A DNA stretch of 64,000 nucleotides. Origin: Aeromonas veronii bv. veronii (GTDB lineage: Bacteria; Pseudomonadota; Gammaproteobacteria; Enterobacterales; Aeromonadaceae). Below, piece after piece: positions 8,461 to 17,126 of this stretch; the stretch's first letter is position 1, and every line of letters starts with the position of its first letter. The notes under the pieces were generated by a model that saw only the letters and a list, made by a program, of their open reading frames with translations, searched no databases and was not told where the DNA came from. The translations under genes and the position numbers were made by a program. The stretch spans positions 140,173 to 204,172 of the forward strand of contig NZ_CDDK01000043.1 in NCBI RefSeq assembly GCF_000820225.1, in the 5' to 3' direction.

Positions 8461-9303
8461 ATGAGCACCACCGTCTTTTTTGCCGTCCTGCTGGCCGCCC
8501 TGCTTCACGCCAGCTGGAATGCGCTGGTCAAGATTGGCGAAGAGCGGCTGGTGGGCGTGTCACTGGTGGCGATCTTCTCAGGACTTATCGCCGCCGTGGC
8601 GCTGCTGCCCATGGGGCTTCCCTCTGCTGCCGAGCTGCCCTGGCTCGGCCTCTCAGTCCTGCTCCATATCGGTTACTGCCTGTTTCTCAGCCATGCCTAC
8701 AATCAGGGCGATTTTGGCCAGATCTATCCGCTGGCCCGTGGCAGTGCCCCGCTGCTTGCCATGGTGTTAAGTGCCCTGCTGCTGGGGGACTACCCAGGTT
8801 ACGGCGGCATCATCGGCGCCTGCGTGCTGATCATGGGGGTCTTGCTGATGGCCTGGCGAGGCGGGCAGCAGCGCCTTGACAGCAAAGCGGTTCGGGCGGC
8901 ACTGATCACGGCCATGTTCACGGCGACCTATACCCTCTCGGATGGGGCCGGCGCCCGCGCAGGGGGTGAACCGGTACGCTACACCCTCTGGCTCTTTACC
9001 TGTACCGGGCTGGCGATGCTGCTGGTGTTGCTCGTCCACCAAAAGCGCAACGCATGGCGCCAGATCCGCCAATATGCACTGGTTGGCGCAACCGGAGGTG
9101 CCATGTCACTACTCGCCTACGGGATTGTTATCTGGGCCATGACCCAAGCCCCCATTGGCGTGGTCGCGGCTCTGCGCGAAAGCAGTGTGCTGTTTGCCAT
9201 GCTGCTCTCGGTCTGGCTGCTGAAAGAGCCGCTCGGGCGCATGCGGCTGACGGCGGCGGCCATTATCACTGGCGGCGTGCTGCTGACCCGGCTGGGAGGA
9301 TAA
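8461..9303 (+). CDS. EamA/DMT-family transporter
   Basis: 280 aa with about ten TM segments in two EamA repeats. The first half ends with a conserved AYNQGDFGQIYPLARGSAPLL stretch; the second has GVVAALRESSVLFAMLLSV followed by LKEPLGRMRLTAA, the characteristic end of DMT exporters and importers. The substrate cannot be told from sequence. ATG 8461 gives a normal short N-terminus ahead of TM1; an in-frame ATG at 8425 would add twelve residues. No clear terminator follows. Confidence 0.85.
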   Translation: MSTTVFFAVLLAALLHASWNALVKIGEERLVGVSLVAIFSGLIAAVALLPMGLPSAAELPWLGLSVLLHIGYCLFLSHAYNQGDFGQIYPLARGSAPLLAMVLSALLLGDYPGYGGIIGACVLIMGVLLMAWRGGQQRLDSKAVRAALITAMFTATYTLSDGAGARAGGEPVRYTLWLFTCTGLAMLLVLLVHQKRNAWRQIRQYALVGATGGAMSLLAYGIVIWAMTQAPIGVVAALRESSVLFAMLLSVWLLKEPLGRMRLTAAAIITGGVLLTRLGG

Positions 9304-9738
9304 ACGCTGTCGCCATTGGTGCGTATTTATCAGGCAGGATGGCGTAATTCACTCCGCCAAATATACCGAATACCAATAATGGAAATAAGTGTCGGCCCGG
9401 GCGTAAATGTTTACATCCGCAACGTATCAATTAACTGGCAGGTCTGTTTATTTCAACCACAGCTTCATTCGGGAAACTTACCTGCCCAGCAGCATTAATG
9501 ATAAAATCGTTCACAGTTAATTTTCGGCAACGCTGACCAATACCGCGCATGGCACAGACCATGCCGCTCCGCCCATACATTCATTGACCGCCTGACGGGT
9601 AAGCCAGCCCGGTCAGAGATGACCTGATCGCGCCCGCCACAGCAGGATGGAATGGCGCTACCGCGTTATTAATGGGTCCGGTTTCGTCTGTTTAATTTTT
9701 GATTATTTTAAATCCAGCACCATCAGGGAGTTTTTAAT
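9304..9738 (+). other. Intergenic region before the YjeM-like permease
   Basis: 435 bases without a credible gene. The composition becomes AT-rich towards 9700, and GGGAG at 9727-9731 is the ribosome binding site of the next gene. I find no clear operator or RNA structure; the short reading frame at 9316-9498 has no family features. Confidence 0.6.
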
Positions 9739-11205
9739 ATGTCGGCAAAAAAGCTGAAGTTGGGCGCCTTTATATTGATGATATTAACATCGGTATTTGG
9801 CGTCACTAATATCGGGATCGGTTTTTACCGAATGGGATATGCCGCCATTCCGATGTTCGTGATCGGCGGTCTGTTTTTCTTCATCCCGTTCATTTTGATG
9901 ATGATTGAGTTTGGTACCGGCTTTCGCAAAGAGGCGGGCGGTATCTTTACCTGGATGCGCCACTCGGTCTCGACCCGATTCGCCTTTATCGGTCTGACCA
10001 TGTGGTTCGCCTCCTACGTCATCTGGATGTTTGGCAAGGCGCTCTCTATGTGGGTGCCCCTCTCCTTCATGCTGTTTGGCCGCGACATCACCGTCATCCC
10101 GGTCACCCTGGGCACCGGCATCGACTTCGGCCCCTTTATTCTGGGCGTAGTCGCCATAGCGCTGGTTGCCACCGTCACCAAGCTCATCACCCTGGGTAGC
10201 GCCCGCTTCGCTAAAGTGGCGGCCATCGGCGGTCTCTCCGTGGTGGCACTCAACGTGTTGCTGCTGGTCGGTGGCGTCTTCACCTTCGCGGTGAGCGGCA
10301 TGACTCTGCAGGAGCCCTTCACCCAGGCATCGCTGACGGCGTCTCCCAATGCCGCGTTCAACGACATCATCCCCTTCCTCGGCTTTATGGTGTTCGCCAT
10401 CTTCGCCTACGGCGGGGTCGAGGCGATGGCCGGGGTGGCTGACGAGCTGGAAGATCCCGAGCGCGACCTCAAGCGCGGCATCTTCCTCTCCGGCGCCTTC
10501 ATCGTGCTCTGTTACATCATCGGCTTTCTGGCGGTCGGCTCCATCATGCGCTGGAGCGACTTCCCGGCCGAGGGGATCACCTCTCTCTCCGCCCTCTTCA
10601 TCATCATGCTGGAGCTGGGGCGCCATCTCGGTGGCGAGTGGCTGGGACAGGTGTTCATGCGCTTTGCTGGCCTTGGCATGTTCCTGAGCTATCTGGGCGC
10701 CTTTATCGCCCTCTCATACGCGCCACTGCGCCAGTTCATCACCGGCACCCCGAGCTACTTCTGGCCGGAGCGTTTCCAGCGCGAGAACGAGAATGGCGTG
10801 CGCATTGAAGCCCTCAAGGTGCAAGCTTGGGTGGTCTGTCTGTTCATTGCCGCCAAGTCCATCTTTACCCTGATCAACCCGGAAGGGGCCGCCGCCCTCT
10901 ATGAGCTGATCATCACCATGACCAACGTCGGCATGACCCTGCCCTACATGTTCCTCATCTACGCCTGGTATCGCTATCGCAACAACCCGGCGCTGGGCAA
11001 GGATCTGATCTTCTTCAAGAGCTCGAGCTCGGTGCTGCTGGCTACCATCATCAGCCTGATCCTGGTCGCCTTCGGCAACGTCTTTACCGTGGTGGCCCCC
11101 TTTATCTCCGGCGATATCTCCACCGGCGTCTGGACCATCATTGGCCCGCTGCTGTTCGTGGTGATCGCCATGCGCTTCAAGATCAAGCAGGAAGATGCCC
11201 ACTAA
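9739..11205 (+). CDS. APC-family amino acid permease, YjeM-like
   Basis: 488 aa, about twelve TM segments, inner membrane. Strong resemblance to E. coli YjeM (glutamate:GABA antiporter subfamily of APC) throughout: TNIGIGFYRMGYAAIPMF in TM1, FRKEAGGIFTWM, FAIFAYGGVEAMAGVAD in the TM6 region with EDPERD after it, and GLGMFLSYLGAFIALSYAPL. The substrate is not known for YjeM; a small amino acid or amine is likely. It has its own terminator and no decarboxylase neighbour, so an acid-resistance role is not indicated. Confidence 0.87.
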   Translation: MSAKKLKLGAFILMILTSVFGVTNIGIGFYRMGYAAIPMFVIGGLFFFIPFILMMIEFGTGFRKEAGGIFTWMRHSVSTRFAFIGLTMWFASYVIWMFGKALSMWVPLSFMLFGRDITVIPVTLGTGIDFGPFILGVVAIALVATVTKLITLGSARFAKVAAIGGLSVVALNVLLLVGGVFTFAVSGMTLQEPFTQASLTASPNAAFNDIIPFLGFMVFAIFAYGGVEAMAGVADELEDPERDLKRGIFLSGAFIVLCYIIGFLAVGSIMRWSDFPAEGITSLSALFIIMLELGRHLGGEWLGQVFMRFAGLGMFLSYLGAFIALSYAPLRQFITGTPSYFWPERFQRENENGVRIEALKVQAWVVCLFIAAKSIFTLINPEGAAALYELIITMTNVGMTLPYMFLIYAWYRYRNNPALGKDLIFFKSSSSVLLATIISLILVAFGNVFTVVAPFISGDISTGVWTIIGPLLFVVIAMRFKIKQEDAH

Positions 11206-11227
11206 ACGATAAGCAATGCTCCATGCC

Positions 11228-11258
11228 AATCGGGACTGTTCTGGTCCCGATTTTTTTA
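11228..11258 (+). terminator. Terminator after the YjeM-like gene
   Basis: Stem AATCGGGAC / GTCCCGATT, seven-base loop, followed by T5. Confidence 0.88.
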
Positions 11259-11463
11259 GCGCCGGCTTCCGCTCACCATCACGGCCAGCCCATAGTTTGA
11301 ACACAAAAAAGACTCTATAGAGACCATTTTTACGCTCTCCTCGCCGTCAGAGCGCGCTCAACGCCGTAAATTATCAATATCAAGGTGAGAATGATTGTGA
11401 AGCGCCAGTTCACGACATATAACTTAGCGAGATATCCCTGTATTTCGTCCGGTAGAGCTGATC

Positions 11464-12375
11464 ATGATGATGCGTTCCCTCCTTCCCCTGTTGCTTGGCG
11501 CAGTAATGTTGCCGGCCACTATGGACAGTGCCCATGCCAACCCCTTTTCCGCCAGCAGCAAGAGCAGCAGCGGCTTTCTCGAGCGACGGGATGTGCCCAA
11601 CCTCAGCTCGGCTGCCTTCGTGGTGGCCAACCACAGAACCGGCGAGGTGATCTCCGAGCGCAACGGCAACCGGGTAATGCCCATCGCCTCCCTCACCAAG
11701 CTGATGACGGCGCTGGTGGTGCTGGATGCCAACCTGCGCCTCAACGAAATGCTCACGGTGACCAATGCCGACATCGACCGCATCAAGGGAACCGGCTCGC
11801 GCCTGGCCATAGGTTCCAGGCTCAGTCGCGCCGAAATGCTCCATATCGCCCTGATGTCCTCTGAAAACCGCGCCGCCTCGGCGCTGGCCCGCCACTATCC
11901 CGGCGGCCAGCGTGCCTTTGTCGAGGCGATGAACGCCAAAGCCCGCATGCTGGGGATGTGGAATACCCGCTACGCCGACAGCACCGGGCTCAACCCGCGC
12001 AATGTTTCCACCGCGCAGGATCTCGCCAAACTCGCCGCCGCAGCTGCCTCCTATCCGCTGATCCGCCAGTACTCCACCGACGAGCAGAGTTATGTGCGCA
12101 CCAACAAGCGTCAGCTGCACTACCTCAACTCCAACCGGCTGATCCGCGAAGGGCAATGGGAGTTCACCCTCTCCAAGACCGGCTATATCCGCGAAGCGGG
12201 CCGCTGTCTGGTGCTGGGTACCAAGGTCAATCGTGAGCCGGTGATCATGGTGCTGCTCAATGCCGAAACCACCAACGATCGGGTCGCCGATGCCAAGCGG
12301 ATCAAAACATGGCTGGAGAGCTCGGGCAGAACCACCCTGGCCGCCAACCAGAGCAGCATGCTGACTCACCAGTAA
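11464..12375 (+). CDS. pbpG: D-alanyl-D-alanine endopeptidase (PBP7)
   Basis: 303 aa with a signal peptide (LLPLLLGAVMLPATMDSAHA). It is a low-molecular-weight penicillin-binding protein that cuts D-Ala-meso-DAP cross-links in periplasmic peptidoglycan. The three S11 peptidase motifs are in order: SLTK (SxxK, near residue 78), SEN (SxN, near 136) and KTG in FTLSKTGYIREAG (near 240). The length fits PBP7 (E. coli 310 aa) better than the DacA/C/D carboxypeptidases, which are about 90 aa longer and have a C-terminal anchor missing here. Three ATGs are in tandem at the start; I keep the first. Confidence 0.92.
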   Translation: MMMRSLLPLLLGAVMLPATMDSAHANPFSASSKSSSGFLERRDVPNLSSAAFVVANHRTGEVISERNGNRVMPIASLTKLMTALVVLDANLRLNEMLTVTNADIDRIKGTGSRLAIGSRLSRAEMLHIALMSSENRAASALARHYPGGQRAFVEAMNAKARMLGMWNTRYADSTGLNPRNVSTAQDLAKLAAAAASYPLIRQYSTDEQSYVRTNKRQLHYLNSNRLIREGQWEFTLSKTGYIREAGRCLVLGTKVNREPVIMVLLNAETTNDRVADAKRIKTWLESSGRTTLAANQSSMLTHQ

Positions 12376-12392
12376 GCTCGAGATCCCCAACC

Positions 12393-12419
12393 AAGCGAGG
12401 CGCCCGCCTCGCTTTTTTT
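12393..12419 (+). terminator. Terminator after pbpG
   Basis: Stem AGCGAGGCG / CGCCTCGCT with a two-base gap, followed by seven T. Confidence 0.88.
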
Positions 12420-12437
12420 ATCTGCATGAGCGCGCCC

Positions 12438-12461
12438 AAAAAACGGGAGCCCGCTCCCGTT
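12438..12461 (-). terminator. Minus-strand terminator with no matching gene
   Basis: AACGGGAGC / GCTCCCGTT with two bases between and six A on the plus strand to its left, so it would terminate leftward transcription. No minus-strand gene lies to its right, where the plus-strand acyltransferase begins. It may block antisense transcripts or end a short minus-strand RNA. Confidence 0.55.
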
Positions 12462-12587
12462 ACAGGTAACACCTTCCACCATCCCGTTACAAAATGTAAC
12501 TACTCAACAGCGTGATTCACACTAATAGAATCAATTGGTTGTAACCTGGCAGCGAGAATTTTAGCGTGCCATCACAACCCCTGTAAC
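12459..12587. repeat. Cluster of GTTAC/GTAAC palindromes before the acyltransferase gene
   Basis: GTTAC-AG-GTAAC at 12459-12470, GTTAC-AAAAT-GTAAC at 12486-12500, GGTTGTAACC at 12537-12546, and a single GTAAC at 12583-12587, ending twelve bases before the ATG. The even clustering in one promoter region suggests an operator for a dimeric regulator. I do not recognise the regulator. Confidence 0.5.
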
Positions 12588-12598
12588 GACGAGCCACC

Positions 12599-13636
12599 AT
12601 GCGTATTTCCAGTATCGAGTGCGGGCGGGTACTGGCTATTCTGGCCGTGATGACCATTCACGTATCCCCCTTCGCCAATCCGTTCAATCCCGCCCTGTGG
12701 GGAAGTGGATCCTGGCTCTGGCTGAGCGGCACCATCAACCAGTTATGCCGCTTTGCCGTGCCGCTGTTTTTCCTCTGTGCCGGTTATTTTCTGCAGCCGA
12801 GACTGAGTCGCGAGGCGCCGCTGACCGTGGCCTGGCGCTACTGCCGCCCCTTGCTGCTGCTCTGGCTGGTGTGGAGTCTGGTCTACCTGCTGGTGCCGTT
12901 CAATCCACTGGATGCCGTGCAGCAAGGCTATCTGGCCTCCCTGCGCGGGCAGTGGCAATTCCAGCTCGGCGACCCCCTCAATGGCTGGCTGGTGGGCGGC
13001 ATGATCCACCTCTGGTTCCTGCCTGCCCTGATCATGGCGGTGGCCCTGCTGGCACTCTGTTACCGGCTTGGCAGACCATCGCTCGCCATCTGGCTGGGTC
13101 TTGGCCTCTACTTGCTGGCGCTGCTGGGGGGCTCCTATGCCAAGCCGCTGCTGGGTGCCGAGTGGCCACTGCTCACCCGTAACGGCCCCTTCTTCTCCCT
13201 GCTGTTTGTGGCGCTTGGTGCCCTGCTGCGCCAGCGTCAGTGGCAACCCGATGCCCGCACCGGCTGGCAACTGCTGCTGGTGGGCGTGGCGCTCTATGGC
13301 TGTGAAGCCTGGGCGCTGCAGCACTTCGCCGGGGTGCCACTCACCCGCCACGACTTCCTGCTCGGTTCCCTTCCCTGGACTATCGGCCTGTTTGGCCTGC
13401 TGCTGGCCAACCCCGAGTGGGGCAAGGGCAGCTGGCTTGAACGTCAGGCCCCCAAAGTGCTCGGGATCTACTGCCTGCACATGATGCTGGTGGTCTGGCT
13501 CTTCGTGTTCGGCCCGCAGGGCGCATCCATCCTGTGGGAGATCGCCAAGGTGCCGCTGCTGCTGGGATCATCTCTGCTGGCCTATCGCCTGATGGCGGCC
13601 CTGCCACTCGCCCATCGACTGCTGCGTACCCACTGA
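12599..13636 (+). CDS. Acyltransferase-3 family membrane protein
   Basis: 345 aa with about ten TM helices. The N-terminus holds the Acyl_transf_3 active-site pattern, Arg at residue 10 followed by His at 21 (RVLAILAVMTIH), and later MIHLWFLPALI and YCLHMMLVVWLF. The family O-acetylates surface sugars using acetyl-CoA; E. coli WecH is a related example. The acceptor is unknown since no polysaccharide genes are adjacent. An imperfect GACGAG precedes the ATG. Upstream lies the GTAAC palindrome cluster. Confidence 0.85.
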   Translation: MRISSIECGRVLAILAVMTIHVSPFANPFNPALWGSGSWLWLSGTINQLCRFAVPLFFLCAGYFLQPRLSREAPLTVAWRYCRPLLLLWLVWSLVYLLVPFNPLDAVQQGYLASLRGQWQFQLGDPLNGWLVGGMIHLWFLPALIMAVALLALCYRLGRPSLAIWLGLGLYLLALLGGSYAKPLLGAEWPLLTRNGPFFSLLFVALGALLRQRQWQPDARTGWQLLLVGVALYGCEAWALQHFAGVPLTRHDFLLGSLPWTIGLFGLLLANPEWGKGSWLERQAPKVLGIYCLHMMLVVWLFVFGPQGASILWEIAKVPLLLGSSLLAYRLMAALPLAHRLLRTH

Positions 13637-13643
13637 ACCCTCC

Positions 13644-13669
13644 ATCCGGCCCGTCCTATCGGGCCGGAT
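13644..13669 (+). terminator. Hairpin after the acyltransferase gene
   Basis: ATCCGGCCC / GGGCCGGAT with an eight-base loop. There is no T run directly behind it, so it is only a possible terminator. Confidence 0.5.
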
Positions 13670-13819
13670 GCCTCTTCACGTTTTGTCCCTTTCTCTTCCG
13701 CTACGCCCTTTTTCCCTTGCTTCGTTCGCGCGGTTTGCTGCAATGGCTCTGCTTTTCAGCCGAGCTCCCCCGACCGCACAACCCTCCTCCAATGCCCCTA
13801 TCCATTTTCACCTTGCCAG

Positions 13820-13838
13820 ACAAATGAAAATCAATATC
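13820..13838. promoter_or_regulatory. Fur box of the TonB-dependent receptor gene
   Basis: The last 16 bases, AATGAAAATCAATATC, match the Fur consensus AATGATAATCATTATC at 14 positions. It lies 110 bp upstream of the receptor gene; a TATAAT at 13871-13876 could be the -10. Confidence 0.72.
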
Positions 13839-13929
13839 ATTGGCATCCCGCTTTGGCGGGTCAGGCTAATTATAATTAAATCAATATGTTCGAGCCGTCA
13901 GGTCGACATCCAAAGAGTCAATATTGAAT

Positions 13930-15972
13930 ATGCAGCACCCTCACTTTCGCAGAACGCTGGTCTCGCTGGCACTGCTGGGCACCGGCTTCACTGCCCAGGC
14001 CACCGATGAAACCATGACTGTGGTTGGCAAGCGCTCCCAGCATCAGGAAGTTGCCACCGCTACCCGGACCAATACGCCAGCCAAGCTGGTGCCCCAGACC
14101 ATCGACAGCGTCAAGGTCAGCGAGCTGACCGCCTTCGGCCAACCGACGCTGAGTGAAGCCCTGAGCGGCATTCCCGGGGTCAACGCCAGCGGTGATACCC
14201 GCTTCGACGGGGTCAATATCCGCGGCTTCAGCGCCAGCAACGACTTCTATCTCGACGGATTCCGCGACGACATGCAGTACACCCGGGATCTCGGCAACAT
14301 CGAGCGGGTGGAAGTGCTCAAGGGCCCGGCTGCCGTGCTCTACGGCCGCGGTAGCACGGGGGGCATCGTCAACCGGGTCAGCAAGAAGCCGCAAAAAGGG
14401 CAGGAGTCCAGCGTCACCGCCCGGGTCGGCAGCTTTGACAGTCAGCGACTGGCCGCCGACCTCAATGGTGAGGCGAGTGAGCAGGTGCAACTGCGCCTCA
14501 ACATGGCGCAAGAGGACAAAGATAGCTTCCGCAACGGCGTGAAGAGCAAGCGCACCCTGCTGGCGCCTTCCGCCAACTGGGAGATCAGCGACAACCTAAA
14601 CTGGCTGGTACAGTACGAGCGCAACGAACATGACCGCACCCCGGATCGCGGCATTCCCGGGGTCAATGGCCGTCCGGCCGATGTGCCGCGAGAGTATGTC
14701 TACAGCGATACCAGCCGCGACTTCATCGATGACGTGGCGCAATCCACCCGCTCCCGCCTCTCCTGGGATATCAACGATCAGTGGCAGTTGCGCCAGCAGC
14801 TCGGTTACTCCACCCTCGACAGCCAGTTTGACAACACCTATGTCACCAGCGTCAAAGGGGATAAGGTGACCCGCTCCCGCTGGCAGCAGGATCTGAAAGC
14901 GAAGAACCTGATCAGCAACACCGAGGCCGAGGGTCTGTTCCAGACCGGCCCGGTGGAACATCGCCTGCTGGCCGGCTTCGAGCAGAACTGGCAGGAGCGC
15001 ACACCCAAGCTCTACCAGAACGCCACCGCCATCCCGTCCGGCAACCTCTACGACCCGGGCTCACTGCCTACCTACAATGGCGCCATGAAGCTCTCCAGCG
15101 ACGCCAAACACAAGGTGCGCGGCAATGGCCTCTATCTGCAGGATCAGCTCAGCCTGGGTGACTGGCATCTGGTGGGCGGGCTGCGCCGTGACGACTTCAC
15201 CGTCACCAGTCGCCGCTACGACCTCAACAAGGAGGAAAGCGTCTCGGTCAACAGCCTGAGCCCGCGCCTCGGTCTGGTGTGGAATCCCCTCGAGGATCAC
15301 GCCTTCTACACCTCCTACAGCAAGACCTTCACTCCGGTGGGCGGCGAACTGATCGGCATCACCCCGGGCGACAAAAACAACGGGCTGGAACCCCAGCACA
15401 CCCGCCTCTACGAAGGTGGCGTGAAGAGTGACTGGCTGAACGGCAAGCTGGCGACCACTCTCTCCCTCTATCGACTGGAGATGTACAACAAGCGCACCAA
15501 GGATCCGCTGGATCCCACCAAGGTGATCCTCACCGGCCTGCAGCGCACCGAGGGTGTCGAGCTGAGCGCCCGCGCCGAGCTGACCGACGAGATCTACCTG
15601 CGTGGTGGCTTCGCCATTCAGGATGCGGAGCAGGTCAAGGCGGATACGGATCTGCAGGGCAAGCGCCCGATGAACGTCTCCCGTCAGAATGGCCAGCTCT
15701 ATCTCGGCTACAAGAGTGGCGAGCAGGGCTGGTTCGGCGAAACCGGCGTGACGGCAGTGGGCGATCGCTTTGCCGACAACGCCAACACCACCACTCTGCC
15801 CGGTTACGCTCGCTTCGATGCGCGCGCCGGTTATCGCTGGCAGCAGTGGGAAGCCGAGCTGAGCGCCGAAAACCTGACCGACCACGAGTACTTTGTCAGC
15901 GCCACCAGTGCCACCCAGATCATGCCGGGTACGCCCCGTCAGCTGAGCCTGACCGGAACCTACCGCTTCTGA
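13930..15972 (+). CDS. TonB-dependent siderophore receptor
   Basis: 680 aa outer-membrane receptor. Signal peptide with LVSLALLGTGFTAQA, a TonB-box-like ETMTVVG right after cleavage, then the plug domain (about residues 40-160) with LSGIPGVNASGD, DGVNIRGFSASNDFYLDG and IERVEVLKGPAAVLYGRG. The remainder is a 22-strand barrel ending in LTGTYRF with C-terminal Phe. The pattern is that of the ferric siderophore class (FhuA/Fiu/FhuE type); the ligand cannot be read from sequence. ATG 13930 is preferred; a TTG at 13924 has a better-spaced AAAGAG and would add two residues. A Fur box lies upstream and a PepSY-type partner gene downstream. Confidence 0.92.
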   Translation: MQHPHFRRTLVSLALLGTGFTAQATDETMTVVGKRSQHQEVATATRTNTPAKLVPQTIDSVKVSELTAFGQPTLSEALSGIPGVNASGDTRFDGVNIRGFSASNDFYLDGFRDDMQYTRDLGNIERVEVLKGPAAVLYGRGSTGGIVNRVSKKPQKGQESSVTARVGSFDSQRLAADLNGEASEQVQLRLNMAQEDKDSFRNGVKSKRTLLAPSANWEISDNLNWLVQYERNEHDRTPDRGIPGVNGRPADVPREYVYSDTSRDFIDDVAQSTRSRLSWDINDQWQLRQQLGYSTLDSQFDNTYVTSVKGDKVTRSRWQQDLKAKNLISNTEAEGLFQTGPVEHRLLAGFEQNWQERTPKLYQNATAIPSGNLYDPGSLPTYNGAMKLSSDAKHKVRGNGLYLQDQLSLGDWHLVGGLRRDDFTVTSRRYDLNKEESVSVNSLSPRLGLVWNPLEDHAFYTSYSKTFTPVGGELIGITPGDKNNGLEPQHTRLYEGGVKSDWLNGKLATTLSLYRLEMYNKRTKDPLDPTKVILTGLQRTEGVELSARAELTDEIYLRGGFAIQDAEQVKADTDLQGKRPMNVSRQNGQLYLGYKSGEQGWFGETGVTAVGDRFADNANTTTLPGYARFDARAGYRWQQWEAELSAENLTDHEYFVSATSATQIMPGTPRQLSLTGTYRF

Positions 15973-15992
15973 TCTCTGTGACAACCACCCCG

Positions 15993-16022
15993 ACTGGCCA
16001 GCCCTTGCTGGCCAGTTTTTTT
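15993..16022 (+). terminator. Terminator between receptor and PepSY-type gene
   Basis: ACTGGCCAGC / GCTGGCCAGT with a four-base loop and six T. It may attenuate rather than fully separate the two genes. Confidence 0.85.
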
Positions 16023-16036
16023 ATGAAGCAACCACG

Positions 16037-16660
16037 ATGAAACGCAGAAGAGTTCCCCTTCACAACAACAAATGGGTACGCCGCCTCCATGCCTGGGCCG
16101 GTTTTTTTACCCTCGCCCTGATGCTGATGTACGGCATCACCGGTCTCTGGCTGCAACACCGTGCCGTGTTGCCCATCCCCGGCCCCCACACCGACAAATC
16201 GAGTGAAGAGATAGTGCTCAAGGCGCCGCTCGCCAGCCCGGAGCAGCTGAAAATCCTGCTGCAACAGCGCTATCCCGATACCTTTGCCGACGGGCGAACC
16301 ATGATCACCCCGGCCCAGACCCTGCCCACCCCGAACGGCCCGCTCACCCTGCCCGCCAAGTGGGAAATGCGCGGCGTTACCCTCAGCCAGAGCGTGGCCG
16401 CCAGCTATGTTGAGGGTACCCTGCTGGTACGTACCGATCTGCAACTGGCCAACTTTGCCGCCAGCCTCAACCGGCTGCACCGCGGCATGGGTACCGGCCT
16501 CGGCTGGCAGCTGTTTGGCGATATCGCCGCCCTGGCCCTGTTGCTGCTCGCCCTCACCAGCCTGTTTATGTGGACCAAGCTGCACGGCACACCCAGAGCC
16601 ATCATCGCGCTGACACTCGCTGGCAGCCTCGGTACCCTGCTGTTTGCCCTGCTGGGATAG
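16037..16660 (+). CDS. PepSY-associated membrane protein
   Basis: 207 aa. The N-terminus KWVRRLHAWAGFFTLALMLMYGITGLWLQH is the typical PepSY-TM start with His in the first helix. A periplasmic domain follows (residues 45-145), and the HRGMG motif (near residue 152) precedes a second hydrophobic region with further helices to the end. Such proteins often sit next to siderophore receptor genes, and some reduce or help release iron from siderophores. Here it follows a Fur-box receptor by 64 bases, so an iron-uptake role is inferred. The reductase partner domain is absent. Confidence 0.75.
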   Translation: MKRRRVPLHNNKWVRRLHAWAGFFTLALMLMYGITGLWLQHRAVLPIPGPHTDKSSEEIVLKAPLASPEQLKILLQQRYPDTFADGRTMITPAQTLPTPNGPLTLPAKWEMRGVTLSQSVAASYVEGTLLVRTDLQLANFAASLNRLHRGMGTGLGWQLFGDIAALALLLLALTSLFMWTKLHGTPRAIIALTLAGSLGTLLFALLG

Positions 16661-16850
16661 CACGGCAACCATGTTCTGATGCAGCAAGGTTTGGAAAAAA
16701 CCGCAATAGAAACAGACCGCTGGCGGTGATGCCGTCAGCGGCTATATCAAGAAAAGGAAATAACGGAGAGCGGGAAAAGAGAAGGGATACCAAGAGGTAA
16801 CGGGAAGTACTGCCAGCTCAATAGTAACGCTCCAATGTGCAGGAACGCCA

Positions 16851-16885
16851 AAAAACAAAAGGCCATCATTGCTGATGGCCTTTTG
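16851..16885 (-). terminator. Terminator of the tRNA-Leu gene
   Basis: GGCCATCA / TGATGGCC with a short loop, followed on the minus strand by a T-rich run (plus-strand A-rich 16851-16860). The 190 bases between the PepSY-type gene and here show nothing else recognisable. Confidence 0.8.
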
Positions 16886-16897
16886 TCATGAATTTGA

Positions 16898-16983
16898 TGG
16901 TGCCCGGGGTCGGACTCGAACCGACACGGTTATTCACCGGCGGATTTTGAATCCGCTGCGTCTACCGATTTCGCCACCCGGGC
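16898..16983 (-). tRNA. leuX: tRNA-Leu (anticodon CAA)
   Basis: The minus strand folds as a class II tRNA: acceptor GCCCGGG / CCCGGGC, anticodon arm GCGGA-TTCAAAA-TCCGC giving CAA (reads UUG), a variable arm CGGTGAATAACCG, the T loop GGTTCGAGTC, and an encoded CCA end. It parallels E. coli leuX. Promoter and terminator are both visible. leuX is a frequent island integration site, but no integrase or duplicated 3' end is seen here. Confidence 0.96.
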
Positions 16984-16994
16984 AACTGCGAGGG

Positions 16995-17022
16995 ATTATA
17001 CGAATGGCGCGATGCCATGCAA
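16995..17022 (-). promoter_or_regulatory. Promoter of tRNA-Leu
   Basis: On the minus strand TTGCAT (17022-17017), 16 bases, then a perfect TATAAT (17000-16995), eleven bases before the tRNA 5' end. The first base of a GC-rich discriminator follows. Confidence 0.8.
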
Positions 17023-17126
17023 GGTGTTTTTCGATTGAACACTCCCGTTTGTTCATTTATTCAACGTCTTGCCGATGCGGGGCCAGTTACATAGAATGCC
17101 GCCATCATCTTAATGGAATAAAAACG

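Noticed and set aside
9316..9498. 60-codon frame in the gap before the YjeM-like gene
   Set aside because: No ribosome site, no family features, and no conserved-looking composition.
12597..13636. Linking the acyltransferase to an O-antigen cluster
   Set aside because: No glycosyltransferase, flippase or polymerase gene is adjacent, so the acceptor stays open.
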